A stretch of 64,000 nt of DNA from Cephalotrichum gorgonifer (Eukaryota; Ascomycota; Sordariomycetes; Microascales; Microascaceae). Shown piece by piece: positions 11,589-22,530 of this stretch; within the stretch, counting starts at the first letter, position 1, and each line of letters begins with the position of its first letter. The notes under the pieces are model-generated. The model did no database searches. It had not been told where the DNA came from and saw only the letters and a list, made by a program, of their open reading frames with translations. Position numbers and translations under genes: made by a program. The stretch spans positions 1,371,933 through 1,435,932 of the forward strand of contig ONZQ02000006.1 of the NCBI GenBank assembly GCA_900312665.1, read 5' to 3'.

Positions 11589-11945
11589 GAGTTCCACGTG
11601 TACCGGAACAGATGTCTCACGGCATTGCTGACGAGCCTTGGATCTGCAGCTTGACCACGGGATTGAATAAGTAAGAGGACCTAGAAATGATCGTGCAGGT
11701 AGTGAAATGTTAGACAGCGGTGAGGGTGGATCAGTCTCAGCCAATACGAGGGTTTTCCGCGGATCCTAATAGGAAGAAGGAAATATGCAAATACACCAAA
11801 ATTAGTATGGGAACAGCGATCCTTTTTGTTCCTAATACTTTCGGGTATATAAATAAGCCTAGATCGCGCCCTTACGGCCACACCCCTAATAAATCATGCG
11901 TCGTAATCCCTACAATCCAACATGAAATTAGCATGTTGTCTTTGG
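11589..11945. other. Intergenic, no gene seen
   Basis: 357 bp between the DAO-like stop and the LTR at 11946. Nothing recognised. Confidence 0.6.
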
Positions 11946-12369
11946 TGTGACGACCCAGTCCCTTACGTTGCAGGAGGAGGTCCGCAGGTCTTGGCAAGGC
12001 GGTCAGCCGCGGCAGAAGGACGCGGGCTGACAAGCCCAGACAGGCAATCAGGGAAGGAGCTACGGAAATAGGAGCACGGCACTCCCGTAGAGTGGAGCGC
12101 CGTACTACGGAATACGGTCTATTTAAACTACGGTCCTTACCATGTACTTAGCTATCTTTTCTTTCCTTAGACAGTAGTCAATCACTAGTCATTCCACAGT
12201 CATTCTACAGACAGATACTCAGTTTACCTTGACAACAAGTCCCTTCCCTGAAGGTACTTGCACGATACGACTACAACTTACACGATACTGTAACGTTCGG
12301 AACTCACTTCTTAACCGGAACCCCGGCCTCACAAGCCCTTGTGAGCCCATTACGATTCAGATCGTAACA
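11946..12369 (+). mobile_element. LTR of Gypsy family A, variant U3
   Basis: Begins TGTGACGACC and ends GATCGTAACA. The right half, from CTTAGACAGTAGTCAATC to the end, is nearly identical to the LTRs of the complete element at 55063-62739, but U3 differs completely. No target duplication (flanks tttgg and agaag), so it may have recombined. U3 holds a weak hairpin around CGGCACTCC and GGAGCGCCG. Confidence 0.8.
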
Positions 12370-12554
12370 AGAAGGCAGGGCTCTTGAAGCAAGATCACGA
12401 CATCGCGTGCAACGGAATTAAGGACTTGCGTTATGAAATCGCTAAAAGGGATAATACTATTCAGGAATTGCAAGAGGAAGGCGGGCGATTAAAGGAACAA
12501 ACTGTGGGGATGGAACTTGAGCTGGCGGGACACCGGCTCGCGGCGATTGCGTAA
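12370..12554 (+). pseudogene. Coding remnant with coiled-coil character
   Basis: Just right of the LTR an open frame (about 12379-12554) ends in TAA and encodes a charged heptad-like segment (IKDLRYEIAKRDNTIQELQ) typical of coiled coils. No start codon is present; the LTR forms its left edge. It may be the 3' end of a gene cut by the insertion, or gag-like sequence. Confidence 0.35.
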
Positions 12555-13258
12555 GATGGCATTGTTTCTGAGGGGAAAAGGCAGATGGTGTCTGTATCAC
12601 CCACGTCGCTTGCATCGCCGACATGCTCTAACTCAAGTGCCTTAAAAGAACCTGGTCATTCTGATTGGATTTCAGTCAGCCGTTAACGCCATTCTGTCAT
12701 TATTTCATTATTCAATATATTCTATAGTTTATGATTGATTAAGACTATAGCGCTACAGGCTATAGATTATCCTTTTTTTTTAGTTAATTTAACTTGTGTA
12801 TTTAGATTTCAGGCTCTAAATAAGGACAGAAATAGGTAATTCTAAGCGGGCCTAAAAGTTATAAACAGATTTAAGTAGGCAAGAAACATTTTAATAATAA
12901 TTAACATCGAAAGTTATAGAGTCTTCTTATATACTATCTGCTGTACCGCTATAGGCTATAATGTTATATAGAGAGAGAGGATAAATGGCACTTGGACTGG
13001 AAAGAGCATTTCTTATTAAGCAATATCATATCACCGTAGCGCAGGCCACACCACCGCCTTCACCATGCTCTAACCATTCTTAATGACCAAACTCTAGGAC
13101 GTCGACAACGGATTTGTCTCCTGGATAGTGTGGTCTTCCTATACTTTCCCGCTAGTGCCTTGCCCCGTACTGCTGGCCAAGTTGAGAAGCTACTATCTGC
13201 ATAATGATAAATATATTGCAGAGCATCTCATACTGGTATTGAACCTATATATACATAT
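12555..13258. other. AT-rich non-coding DNA
   Basis: 700 bp with many TATAG/CTATA motifs and no open frame of note. Consistent with RIP-type or ancient transposon DNA. Confidence 0.6.
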
Positions 13259-13690
13259 TGTCACGACTCGCCTTAATCCCGCGGTCGCCCTTGCTTGAAA
13301 CTACGGGCCACGTGCTGATGAGTCAGCACGAAGAATGTCGGGCGACAAAGGCGACTCTGCGAGAGTCGCCCCGATCGCCCCGGACGGATCTACGATTGGC
13401 TGCGGGGAAGCGACTGAGGCGACTATGCGATAGTCGCCCGGATCGCCCAGTAGAACCCCCGCACTATATAAGCATACGATCTTTACTATGTAGCTAGTTA
13501 TCTTTTTTTCCTTAGACAGTAGTCAATCCAAGTCATCATCCAGAACATCTTTGACAAACAAGTCTCTTCTACGAAGATACTTACGCGATACGACTACAAC
13601 CTACGCGATACTGTGACGTTCGGCGCTGCTTCAAACCGGAACCCCGGCCTCACACCCCTTTGTGAGACCATTACGACCCAGATCGTAACA
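13259..13690 (+). mobile_element. Solo LTR, Gypsy family A
   Basis: 432 bp, TGTCACGACTCG...GATCGTAACA, flanked by a perfect 5-bp target duplication CATAT (13254-13258 and 13691-13695). A solo LTR left by LTR-LTR recombination. U3 carries hairpins at 13350-13370 and 13418-13438, TGAGTCA at 13319-13325 and an E-box CACGTG just before it; AGTAGTCAAT follows the TATA-like TATATAAG. Confidence 0.95.
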
Positions 13691-14118
13691 CATATGCTCG
13701 TTTATAGGAGATTGTACGAAGTTTCGCTTCTACTTAGCCTCTACGATATCAACTTGAGGAACTTACAATATTCTAATATATGCACCTTGGGGGGCAGCGA
13801 GTCAATTTCGGACTACAACGAGCGATTAAAACAGCTGAAAGTTCTTATATCGCTACAGCCCTGTCATCAAAGAGGGTGACGGCTGGTCAATCCAATGACA
13901 TGCTCAAAAGGCCGTCCCACTCAGTTAAACCCAATGTCTACATACTCTCTGATGAATCTCAAACCCGCTGGACTAAACTTGCGACCAATATATCAATAGA
14001 CAAATTAGTTTTCGGTTAAATCCTCTAATAAATTATGAGCATGGACTAATAATATGTATACTATAAACTTCATAAAAATCGAAACGAAATACCTCTTCAT
14101 GCGGCATCTCTTTTAGTC
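13691..14118. other. Short coding-like remnant, otherwise non-coding
   Basis: A frame from the LTR edge to 13879 contains SESISDYNERLKQLKVLIS, faintly like Copia gag, but it is short and lacks a zinc knuckle. From 13880 to 14118 nothing is recognised. Confidence 0.35.
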
Positions 14119-14724
14119 TTAATGAGAAGGCCCCATCAGATTACTTCTCCAACCAACCATCTCCTCGGCAGCGCACGGCCCCATATGTAGCCTCTTATGC
14201 TGTGGGATCTCTCCATCTAAGGTCGGGATCTGAAGATAGATGCCATCGGTGGCACCGAGATACCTGCTAGTATGGCCATCGCAGCTGACATCAGCCGTAT
14301 CGGCTGCAAAGATCATACCGAGCTCGCCAGAGGATATATAAACGCTGGTGACGTCGCCCCCAGGCACCGTGATAAGCGCGGCACCGTTAAGTAACACGCA
14401 CCATCTGCACCAGGTTAGCTACTAGCTCGTACTTGATAAGTAAGTAAGGCTTACGTACTGGTTGCAAGGCGCGTTGTGATGGCCAACATAATGTCCAGGC
14501 GGAGACACAGACCAGGATAAAGAAGAGACATTTCCCAGGTGGCTAACCATAGCTCCAGCCGTAGCCGGGTCGTTAGATGTAGAAAAAGGCGAATCTACCT
14601 GCCAGCACTCTAGGGTTGACGAGCCGTTCTGCGCACTAATTGCCGTCACATTTAACTGAAGCTGTGCAACTACAGAAGTAGCATGGAGGGCGAGGACGGG
14701 CAGCAGGAAATATGGATTATGCAT
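14119..14724 (-). CDS. Small secreted Cys-containing protein
   Basis: Exons 14724-14459 and 14404-14119, with a 54-bp intron (GTACGT donor, GCTAAC branch, TGCAG acceptor), give 183 residues. The ATG at 14724 is chosen because it directly precedes a signal peptide (MHNPYFLLPVLALHATSVVAQ). The longer upstream frame has no such feature. The mature protein has a VNVTAISAQNGSS-like start, an LGNVSSLSWS block and cysteines near residues 47, 84 and 90 and in exon 2. This general pattern occurs in a family of small secreted fungal proteins with a cupin-like appearance; function unknown. It could act outside the cell, for example as an effector, but nothing in the sequence proves that. Reading frame is intact although LTRs lie close on both sides. 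Confidence 0.82.
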
Positions 14725-16436
14725 GGTATAGTAAAATTTGAAGCAAGAACCGTCGAGCCGGATATAGGTGTGGATGTAAATACAATATGTAAATAAATCT
14801 TGAAGCCATTTGGATTCGGCGAATATAAAATGAATGAAATATGTTGGGTTTGAAGGCTTATATGCAAGATTGGCCATTTCTGGACACCTCTGTTATGTGA
14901 TGAGTGTGTGCAATGAAATGGTACATAAGAGAATTAAAATAGACCAGTATGTTCCAGAATGGAGAGTGTCTAGTTTCCCAACATGTGTCATATAAAGAAC
15001 CCTGCATGTAGGGATGTTATTCCGACGTGACAAAAATATACGAATCATGTTGTAATCAGGTGCAGTAGGTTATGAACGGAAAACGCAAGATTTGATGAAT
15101 CCATTGGTCACGGGTTGAAGCGCGACATAATATATGCTTTCTAGTATATCCGAGCCATTCGGAGTTTGACGAAGACACCAATTTTGCTCGAAGCTATAGA
15201 TACACAGAAACGCGTTTTTTGTAATAAAATACCCCCATGACATGCCGTTGATCCTCCAGTTCCTACCCTCAAACCCTCCATTCTGTGACAGACAGACTCA
15301 TATTACCACCTCGACCTAAGATCTGGTATTGAAAGATTTATAGGCAATCGATCAGGTGCTTCATATGCTTAAGTATCGTCAAGTACAGGTTACAATCCCG
15401 CCTGAATACTAACACACTCCTGCTTCGCGTGAACAATCTCGTGCCATGTCCGCGCTGATATGCTTCAATCTTATTTTCGGGCATTTCCCCAATGCCTCTT
15501 TGTCTCGCCATCCTCTAGATCTACCTACTACGTCTCCTCCAACGTCCCAGATCTATACTGCTAGCTCCGGGCATGCATCGGAGGCCACAGCATTTCACTG
15601 CCCTTTTAACCTGTCCCCTGTACAACCCTCTCAGTTCCGAGGTATACTTCAAGCATAATTTCTTGGGAGACCGCGCATGCTCGGCGGATGCCTCCCGCAT
15701 CTAGTGCGCCGCCGTCCAGGCTCTCGACTAGGAAGAAGCCAGCAGAACGGAAGAATACTCTAGTAGCACTTTCACTGTGTCTAGCATTTTACACAGTAGT
15801 GCTTCAGTTAAGATAGGCTATCAAGGACAATTGTGTTTGTAATAGACGGGGTTCCTGCGGCACAAGGTCTTGCCCTTCGATTAAGAAAATGATGATACAT
15901 CTACCTTTCCATAGGGATGATAGTAACATCACGCCATTCTCAGACAATATCCGGAGGACAGCTCTAAAGTATCACGCCACTATATATATACATAGTTACG
16001 CCTTAAGTGACAATGTTCAATGTCATAGAGAACTATATATAACACTAAGTGTTCTTAATATAACCTGCTAAAGTAAATACAAGCCGATTATATCCTTGTA
16101 TATATATATATAGTATACGTTATATATATGCATATATCTATATAAAGTTTTAGTAAATTCTGAAAGATATTACCATTCTTAGTAATTTATATATAGCGAT
16201 CATATATTAGAATACGTATATAAGATAAGTGTATCCAAGATATATATATATTATATACATGATATTTATAAAATAGACAGGGTCTATACTTTACTATCTA
16301 TATCTATTTTCGGCTCCCAATCTAGTCCGAGGTTATAAGATATAGGAAAAGCACCATGTCTATCTATATTAAAATAAAATAATTACTCTGCTGTAGAAGA
16401 GGTTCATTAATCATTTCATTTACTCAACATTTAATC
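14725..16436. other. Intergenic, AT-rich; old repeat fragment
   Basis: 1.7 kb without a gene. 15300-15420 resembles 43590-43720 (shared AAGATCT.G.ATTGAAAG, GGCAATC.ATCAGGTGCT and GCTTAAGTA), so both may be pieces of one old repeat. 16030-16300 is very AT-rich with TATATA runs. Confidence 0.5.
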
Positions 16437-17326
16437 ATGCATTTACAGGGGTGGTTCAACCTAAAGAAAGGAGCGTTCACCCTCTCCTTCCTATGTCTTG
16501 CTGCCTCCACTTTTCTAGCAATCGCAGCCTTAGCACCTGACGGTAATAAGAAATCTGGTCTGGTTACTATCAAGGTACTCTATGATATTTAATGATGCGG
16601 GGTTAGTTTGGCTAACCAGTCTAGTTCGATTTCGCTTCTCTCTTGGGAATGAGGGGTGTCACAAAGCGAAATTTTATAGGGTCTTTTAATAAGGCCACCG
16701 GAGCAGTGCGCGGTGTCTCCGAAGCGATTGACCAATTTCCCAATTTGAACTCTATACCAGACCTAGTGGACGAAATTGTTGATAGGCTGACCCCAGCTGA
16801 ATTTACATCAGCACTGCCAAGGAACTGCTCAACTGGCACAAAACAGTTCTGTATTGGATTTGGCGAGAACATGTCATGCCATAACTTACCACCTGACCTC
16901 TCAGACTTCATACCGCCCGAAATTAGAAACGTCCTACGTGACTCCGACTTTGATGCACTATTCAAGACCCCGCTCGGGGATATCACAGCCACTCTTGTTC
17001 TAGGAGTCTGGATTATCGGGCTAGTCTTACAGTTAGCTATTTTACTTGCTGCAGGCCTAGCTGTGTTTTCCAATAGGGTTCTCATTAGACACAGGACTGC
17101 ACGGGTTGTAATCCATATAGTGGTTGGCGTGATATTATGCACACCATTGATTGTGCCTGTTGTAATTGTAAATGTAGTAAAGTCAAAGGCGGATAGTCTA
17201 CCCCACTGGGCTGTCGTATCATATGGGCCAGTACCAAACCTCTTTGCAGGGGGTCTTGGCAGTGGTCTCTTGCTCGTATGCCTTAACGGGGTGATTCAGT
17301 ATTCCGTATCAAGCTTATATTCTTGA
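16437..17326 (+). CDS. Four-TM plasma-membrane protein, SUR7/PalI-like
   Basis: Exons 16437-16574 and 16625-17326, with a 50-bp intron (GTACTC donor, GCTAAC branch at about 16611, TCTAG acceptor), give 279 residues. Another CCAG acceptor 5 bp upstream breaks the frame. TM1 is near residues 12-35. A long extracellular loop with NCSTGTKQFC and MSCHNLP cysteines follows. TM2, TM3 and TM4 are strongly hydrophobic. The TM1-loop-TM2-4 arrangement and the loop cysteines fit the SUR7/PalI claudin-like families, which organise eisosomes or sense ambient pH; which one cannot be said. An LTR relic begins 16 bp after the stop codon, so the terminator may lie inside it. Confidence 0.75.
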
Positions 17327-17342
17327 TAGATGTCTTACCTTG

Positions 17343-17700
17343 TGTCATGGTTCGACCGCCCCGCCCCTTTGTGGGCAAGAACCACGGACCTGCATGATAT
17401 TGAGTCAGGGCAAAAGGAGGTGGGCGACAGAGGTGACTTTAGGAAAGTCGCCCAAGTCATCGAGGAGATTTATAGTCAATATTGGAAAATTCTTTACCCT
17501 GTACTCAGCTTTTTGTTCTTTCTTAGATAGTAGTCAATCTAGCTCACTACCCAGAATACTTTTTTTGATGGAAGTCTCTTATCGGAAAGTGCTCTATGGA
17601 TACAACTGCAATTACGATGATATAGTACACTTCCACACTTACTTGAAACCGGAACCTGGCCTTGCCTCATAGCAAGATCATGACAGTTCAGATTATAACA
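17343..17700 (+). mobile_element. Diverged LTR, Gypsy family A
   Basis: 358 bp from TGTCATGG to GATTATAACA. It keeps the family landmarks TGAGTCA (17401-17407), a U3 hairpin (17432-17452), CTTAGATAGTAGTCAATC and the terminal region, but has many substitutions. No matching target duplication (ccttg/caata). Confidence 0.75.
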
Positions 17701-17946
17701 CAATACGCAAATTGGCATCAGATATTAATATAATACAAAAGCTTGGTTGTTAGGGTTCGCTGCATTGCCGCGCGTCTACGCTTAAGGTGCTATGTTTAGA
17801 TTCAAGGTGGCTATGTCTACTTACTATATATAGCATTATACTATATTATACTTGCGGGTAACTAAAGAATACCTATCCTGTCTATAAAAGTTACGACAAC
17901 CCTCTGAATTATGGCTGACAAGTAGATACGCTCTAGAATACGCAAT

Positions 17947-18501
17947 ATGGACGATACAGAGCTCTTCCCGGAACTTAACACCTGCACTTGCCAGTCAGAC
18001 TGGCGCTATTGGCCAGAGTATAGCGGCCATACACTAGCCAACTCATATACACCAGATGACTCTCTTAATTTGTTACCTTCAAATACTCTACAATACTCTC
18101 TGAACCCCTTACTTGTTTCCGATTACCCTACGCTGGTTCCTATTAACCCTGAGACGTCAGCTCAATTCCTACAGGAGAATGCGCCTGCCGAATCGCAGCC
18201 AGATACATCTTCATGGGTTCAGAGGCTCGAGAAATTAGAAAGAACAATTGAACAGCTACCCGATGGTAATACTCAAAGCTCTTCAAGACTTGAAGACTTG
18301 GAGAAGGCAGTAGAGGGACTACTGTCAAAATTCCAGAATCTTCAAGATGCCGTATCGGGATTAGAGAACTGGGCAGAGCTTATGAGTAGTGCATATAAGG
18401 ATTTCAAGAGTACTGTGTATGAGGTTTATAAATTAGTCAACTCTCGACAGCACCTATCCGCCACTCTCAGTAGATCCGAAGAATCTCAGGCTCTAGTATA
18501 G
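17947..18501 (+). CDS. Hypothetical protein with C-terminal coiled coil
   Basis: A single intact frame of 184 residues. I do not recognise the family. The N-terminal ~90 residues are polar, acidic and rich in Asn, Ser and Pro. Residues about 92-140 have heptad spacing (WVQRLEKLERTIEQL, LEDLEKAVEGLLSKFQNL) indicating a coiled coil, and a Tyr-rich segment follows. No signal peptide or TM. It lies between an LTR relic and repeat R, in DNA with heavy transposon load, yet has no stops, which supports a real gene. Confidence 0.6.
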   Translation: MDDTELFPELNTCTCQSDWRYWPEYSGHTLANSYTPDDSLNLLPSNTLQYSLNPLLVSDYPTLVPINPETSAQFLQENAPAESQPDTSSWVQRLEKLERTIEQLPDGNTQSSSRLEDLEKAVEGLLSKFQNLQDAVSGLENWAELMSSAYKDFKSTVYEVYKLVNSRQHLSATLSRSEESQALV

Positions 18502-18556
18502 AGATTTCTATGAGTCTATATTTGTACTGTAGTGGCCAGCAGATATACAAATGGAA

Positions 18557-18810
18557 AACCACTGATATAGGGTGATAGGATGAATATGGTATCACAATGA
18601 AAGATACCTCATAGAGATCCGTCAGAGAACTGATGAGACAGGCGCCGAATGGCTGGCACACTTCATAGGTGCCAGTTTGATTTCACTAATCTCAGGCCTT
18701 CTCCTCCTCTTCTTCCCTTGGAGGGTTCCTCCCTTCTTTCTCTATTCCTTCTTCACTATGTCTTCCTTGTAACCTCATAAGCACCTCACTATAATGTTTG
18801 ATCTTCTAAT
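18557..18810 (+). repeat. Dispersed repeat family R, copy 2
   Basis: Same landmarks as 7737-8060: GGTGATAGGATGAATATGG, GGCGCCGAATGGCTGGC, GTGCCAGTTTGATTTCACTAAT, then a CT-rich tract. More substituted than copy 1. Confidence 0.7.
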
Positions 18811-19749
18811 CCTGATCTTAACTAAACTCGCCTTGAAACTTATAGTGATCTCTCTACTTTTCCCCGGAGTATGTCCTCCGGAGATACCCAGGTTCCAGAT
18901 ATCCGATCCCCCTCTCTGATCTTCAGCTTCTACAGCATGGCAGCATCTAAGATGCTTGACAATATTCTGGTTATAAGGAAAGGACTATGTCTAAGTGACC
19001 CATCTATATAATTGAATTTCTTTTAAACCAATAATGACATCTAGACACAAGTTCTTAACTGGTAGTCAGACATAGACAAGATTATCATTTGCCCATCTCT
19101 ATTTTCAGGATCTTCACTCTTACCCATTGACATCATGCAAGGCGGGAAAGCACCGGTCCGGGGCTCAGGGAGGCTGGAGCCCAGTGTTACGTTTCAGAGG
19201 TGTACAAAGCTGGGATTATTGCATGTAAGATCCCTTAGAGCCCCTTTCTCTGAGGCTTAAGGAATAAAAAAGTATACCCAAGGATTCCTACAGACCAACC
19301 TCAATCGAAGATTAACTCTCTAGGTCTTGATACCGACCCTTTAAGTCATCCCGATTGTACTTTAGATTGCTTTTCGGCCGGCTTCACTATTGACCCTTTA
19401 TCTAACGATCACAACTGTATAGCCATTTAAACAAAGAGCAAGTGGAGGGATTATGGGCTTTAGCAAACAATCCGAGGGTAGGTATAGTCTTGGGGGTTTG
19501 ACCTTCTAGCCTCTTAGCCATACTAAAGTACTTATACTGCCTTCCATATGTCTAAGATGAAAATGGATTATAGATCTACTGACAGCTAACCTAAGGAAGA
19601 CCCAGATATAGTCAAAAATATTGAAGATGTAACTGGATAGATTGAAGAAATATATATCTATATAATAGTTTCCATCTGTATCTCTCTAGCTACTCGTTCG
19701 TTGCGATGTGAATCCTGGATCGCCAAGGTCACATACATTGAATGGAAAT
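18811..19749. other. Intergenic, no gene seen
   Basis: 0.94 kb of low-complexity and mixed sequence downstream of two convergent genes. CTCCGGAG near 18872 is a short palindrome. Nothing else recognised. Confidence 0.6.
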
Positions 19750-22530
19750 CTACATGCCATGGGGTGGAGGCAGACGATCTCCAACCATGGTCATAAAATT
19801 CATCAATGTATCCGTCATCTTGCCAAACTTTTCATCGAGTAGTGCGGGTACGTTATCCAATTTCTTTTCGACTTCATTGACTCTCTTTTCAAGTTCAGAT
19901 ATTCTGTCTTTCCCCGCTACGTCCCCTGAACTGTCGTTCGTCGATGCCATGGCTGTCGCTAGAGGTAAGTCTCCGGATGTAGCAGCGTTTGCCTTAGCAC
20001 ATTCATCCCTCATTGCCTGGCGCTCTTTAAGATCCTTTATCTTTGCTGTGGGGTCATATACAATGCTGATTGGGCCGGTATGCCATGGTGGGGCGAAACC
20101 GTCTCTGGTGCACACCCCTGCAATGTTGCTGTTGGCTATATCCTTTCCAAGGACCCTTCGAAGGCTTGAGACGGTCAGGATATTTATGCCCTTGGTCTTG
20201 AATTTTACACAGCAGTCTACTTGTGCGTCCATCTTCCTAGCGGCTATATTTTTCCTCTTCATCTGGGGAAAGGTGACCCAGAGCAACTCGAGGAAATCGC
20301 CACGGTCGTTGATGGACCACGTATTCTGTCCCGCAGCCGCGTTCTTGCCATTTTTGAGGTATTCCCTGTCAAATTGAACTTCTGAGGCAGCCACCAGTCT
20401 GCGGATGAGGCGGCCTTCCTCCTCGGCTTCGACGCACACGCGGTGTCCCCGGCCGACCGGTCTGAAGTGGACGATGGTAGACCCTTCCGCCGTCTTGCCT
20501 GTAGCCCACGGATAATCAACCCTAGTTAAGGAGGTTGAATTCGGCCGGGTGGATTGTTGAATTTTGGCTTCTTGGACCGCTTTTTCAATGTTAGCTAGAG
20601 CATCGTCGGCGGCTTTCTTCGCCGCTTCAACCCTCGGCTCTGCCTCCATTGCACTGGTGAGTTGATTTACAGCCTTAGCACGCAGTGTGGCCTGATCTGC
20701 AGCTTGGGCAGCATCCTGTGCCATCTGTGATAGCTCTCCTATCTTCGCCTTAATTTCTTCATCATCAAGCGCACGTTGACTTTCCTGAGCAATGGATGCT
20801 GCCTTCGTGCTAGTTGCCATGACGGCGGTAGACATCTCAGTAAGTCGGCAAAGGATAACCTCGACCTCCTCCTTCCGGGTCGCATCCTGTTTAGCGGTTC
20901 TAATCATGTCTTCTAATGGAGTCCAATTCCACTCCTCTGGGAGGTGGTGTTTTTGAACCTTTGTCTTGATTAAATCGATAATCCGGCCCATTTCAGCCCT
21001 TGCTTCCTCGGTGGTAAGGTCAGCGGAGGAGGCTTTGCACGCCGCATAATGAGGTTTAAAAAACGACCAAGGGATCTGAAACATGTTTTTATCTTCCAAT
21101 CCAGCCGTAGCAGCCGCCTGCACTATTTCATCATTGAGCCTGCCCAATTGAAAAGCAATCATCGCATCATCAGGATCTTCTCGAAGTAGTAGCATGATAG
21201 GCGTTGCCTCCCTATATATCTCCTTTATTGACTCGGGGGGGTCTTGCAGTACTGCCACTTCGTGTTCACAGGGGTTATCATCGAGTTCGGTCAGCGTTTC
21301 CACGCCATCCCACTCAACTACTTCATCGATATCGAGACCGCTTTCTCCTCCTACTCCGCATCCAATGGCCGCTTTCTTGAGTCCTAGTGCTGGATCAGAA
21401 GGAGTTAAGACTAAAGATAGAGGGCACTATACTTTCAAAAGCGGCTTTAATATCCACACCGATGGCGTAGTCAGGGCTTATCAAGCACCCTAAAGTCCTC
21501 CAGGCCTTTACCATATCAACTTCACTTGCTGTCTCTGGAAGACCTAAAATCTCCAAGTTGTTGCCGCCAGATCGTCCCATGATTCGTTTCACTTCATCCT
21601 TGATCCTAAGGACATGCTCAGCCATAGGTATGCTCCAAGCAGTCAACAGATGATTCCTCTCAATCATGAGATCAATGATACTCTTTTCACCCTGGACGTT
21701 TTTAAGAGCTACTGTATCATCAGGATTGACCAGGATAGAGCTATATAGCTTTAGAGCAATTTCATAATGCAGAATAAAGAACGAGTCTGGGATAATCCAG
21801 TGATATTTTTCGCCCCCCTTCAGTCCCTCGGCCTTGTTTTCCTTGATGATCGCATAGTTGATATTATCAATGTTTTTTTTCGCCTCCTCATTCTTCGGGT
21901 TTGCTAGCAACAGCTTAAGATATATGGTTCCCATAGCATATCTTTCCTTCACTCGGTCAGGGGGCTCAAGCATTGAATCTTCACATACACCGTGATCCGC
22001 GTTGAGATCTTCTTTGCCGTCCCACTCTAATACTTCCCTCACATCAAGTAGGTCCACCTTCAGCTCCTCAAGTGCACTTTTAAGTTCTGGGATTCAAGTT
22101 AGCTTATTCACCAGTAAATTGAGAAGCAGGCCTATTGCTTACTGATTAATGCCTGAGACACAGCTCTATCTTTAATATACGGTCGCAGTAGACATCCCAG
22201 CTTCCTCCAACTCATAAGGATATCCTCTTTTAGAGCACCATCCGTGACATCCAGAATCGAATAGAAAGATTTCTCCGGGCAAGCTTATATTCTTTTGACA
22301 ACATCATCCACCTCAGCTGTCCTCGCAGGGAAGCTCACACCATCATCTCCATTGTCACCATCATCGCCATAAAGCACCTGGGAGTCTCCTGTCACCTGCC
22401 ACTCATTCAATTCCTCTCGAATCAAGCTATCTCTTATGAAGTTGTAGAAAGTGGAGTCAGCGACTTGAGTGGTCCCGTTGCTCACGAGATAGTGCAGCGC
22501 CTGGGGTATCACGGAGCTCACTGCAGCCAT
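19750..22530 (-). CDS. Large unrecognised protein with tandem J-like/helical modules
   Basis: Three exons (22530-22143, 22086-21433, 21389-19750) join in frame through introns of 56 and 43 bp and would give about 893 residues. The order is: N-terminal segment; J-like segment 1 (SFYSILDVTDGALKEDILMS); helical unit 1 starting VDLLDVREVLEWDG; J-like segment 2 (LEILGLPETASEVDMVKAWR, with SPD in place of HPD); helical unit 2 starting LDIDEVVEWDG; a long Ala-rich coiled coil; a conserved-looking globular C-terminus with Cys-Cys; and a final short coiled coil. Both introns fall at the same place after each J-like segment, so a coding module plus intron was duplicated. A TAA at 22285-22287 interrupts the first exon; either it is a nonsense change or a further small intron (GTGTGA..ATAAG) removes it. 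No function is proposed. HPD is absent, so Hsp70 stimulation is doubtful. Confidence 0.6.

Noticed and set aside
13310..13340. Hammerhead-ribozyme-like CTGATGAG...CGAA in the LTR U3.
   Set aside because: No stem II between the two core boxes, and the GAA box is not kept in the other LTR copies; the conserved part is better explained by TGAGTCA and its dyad.
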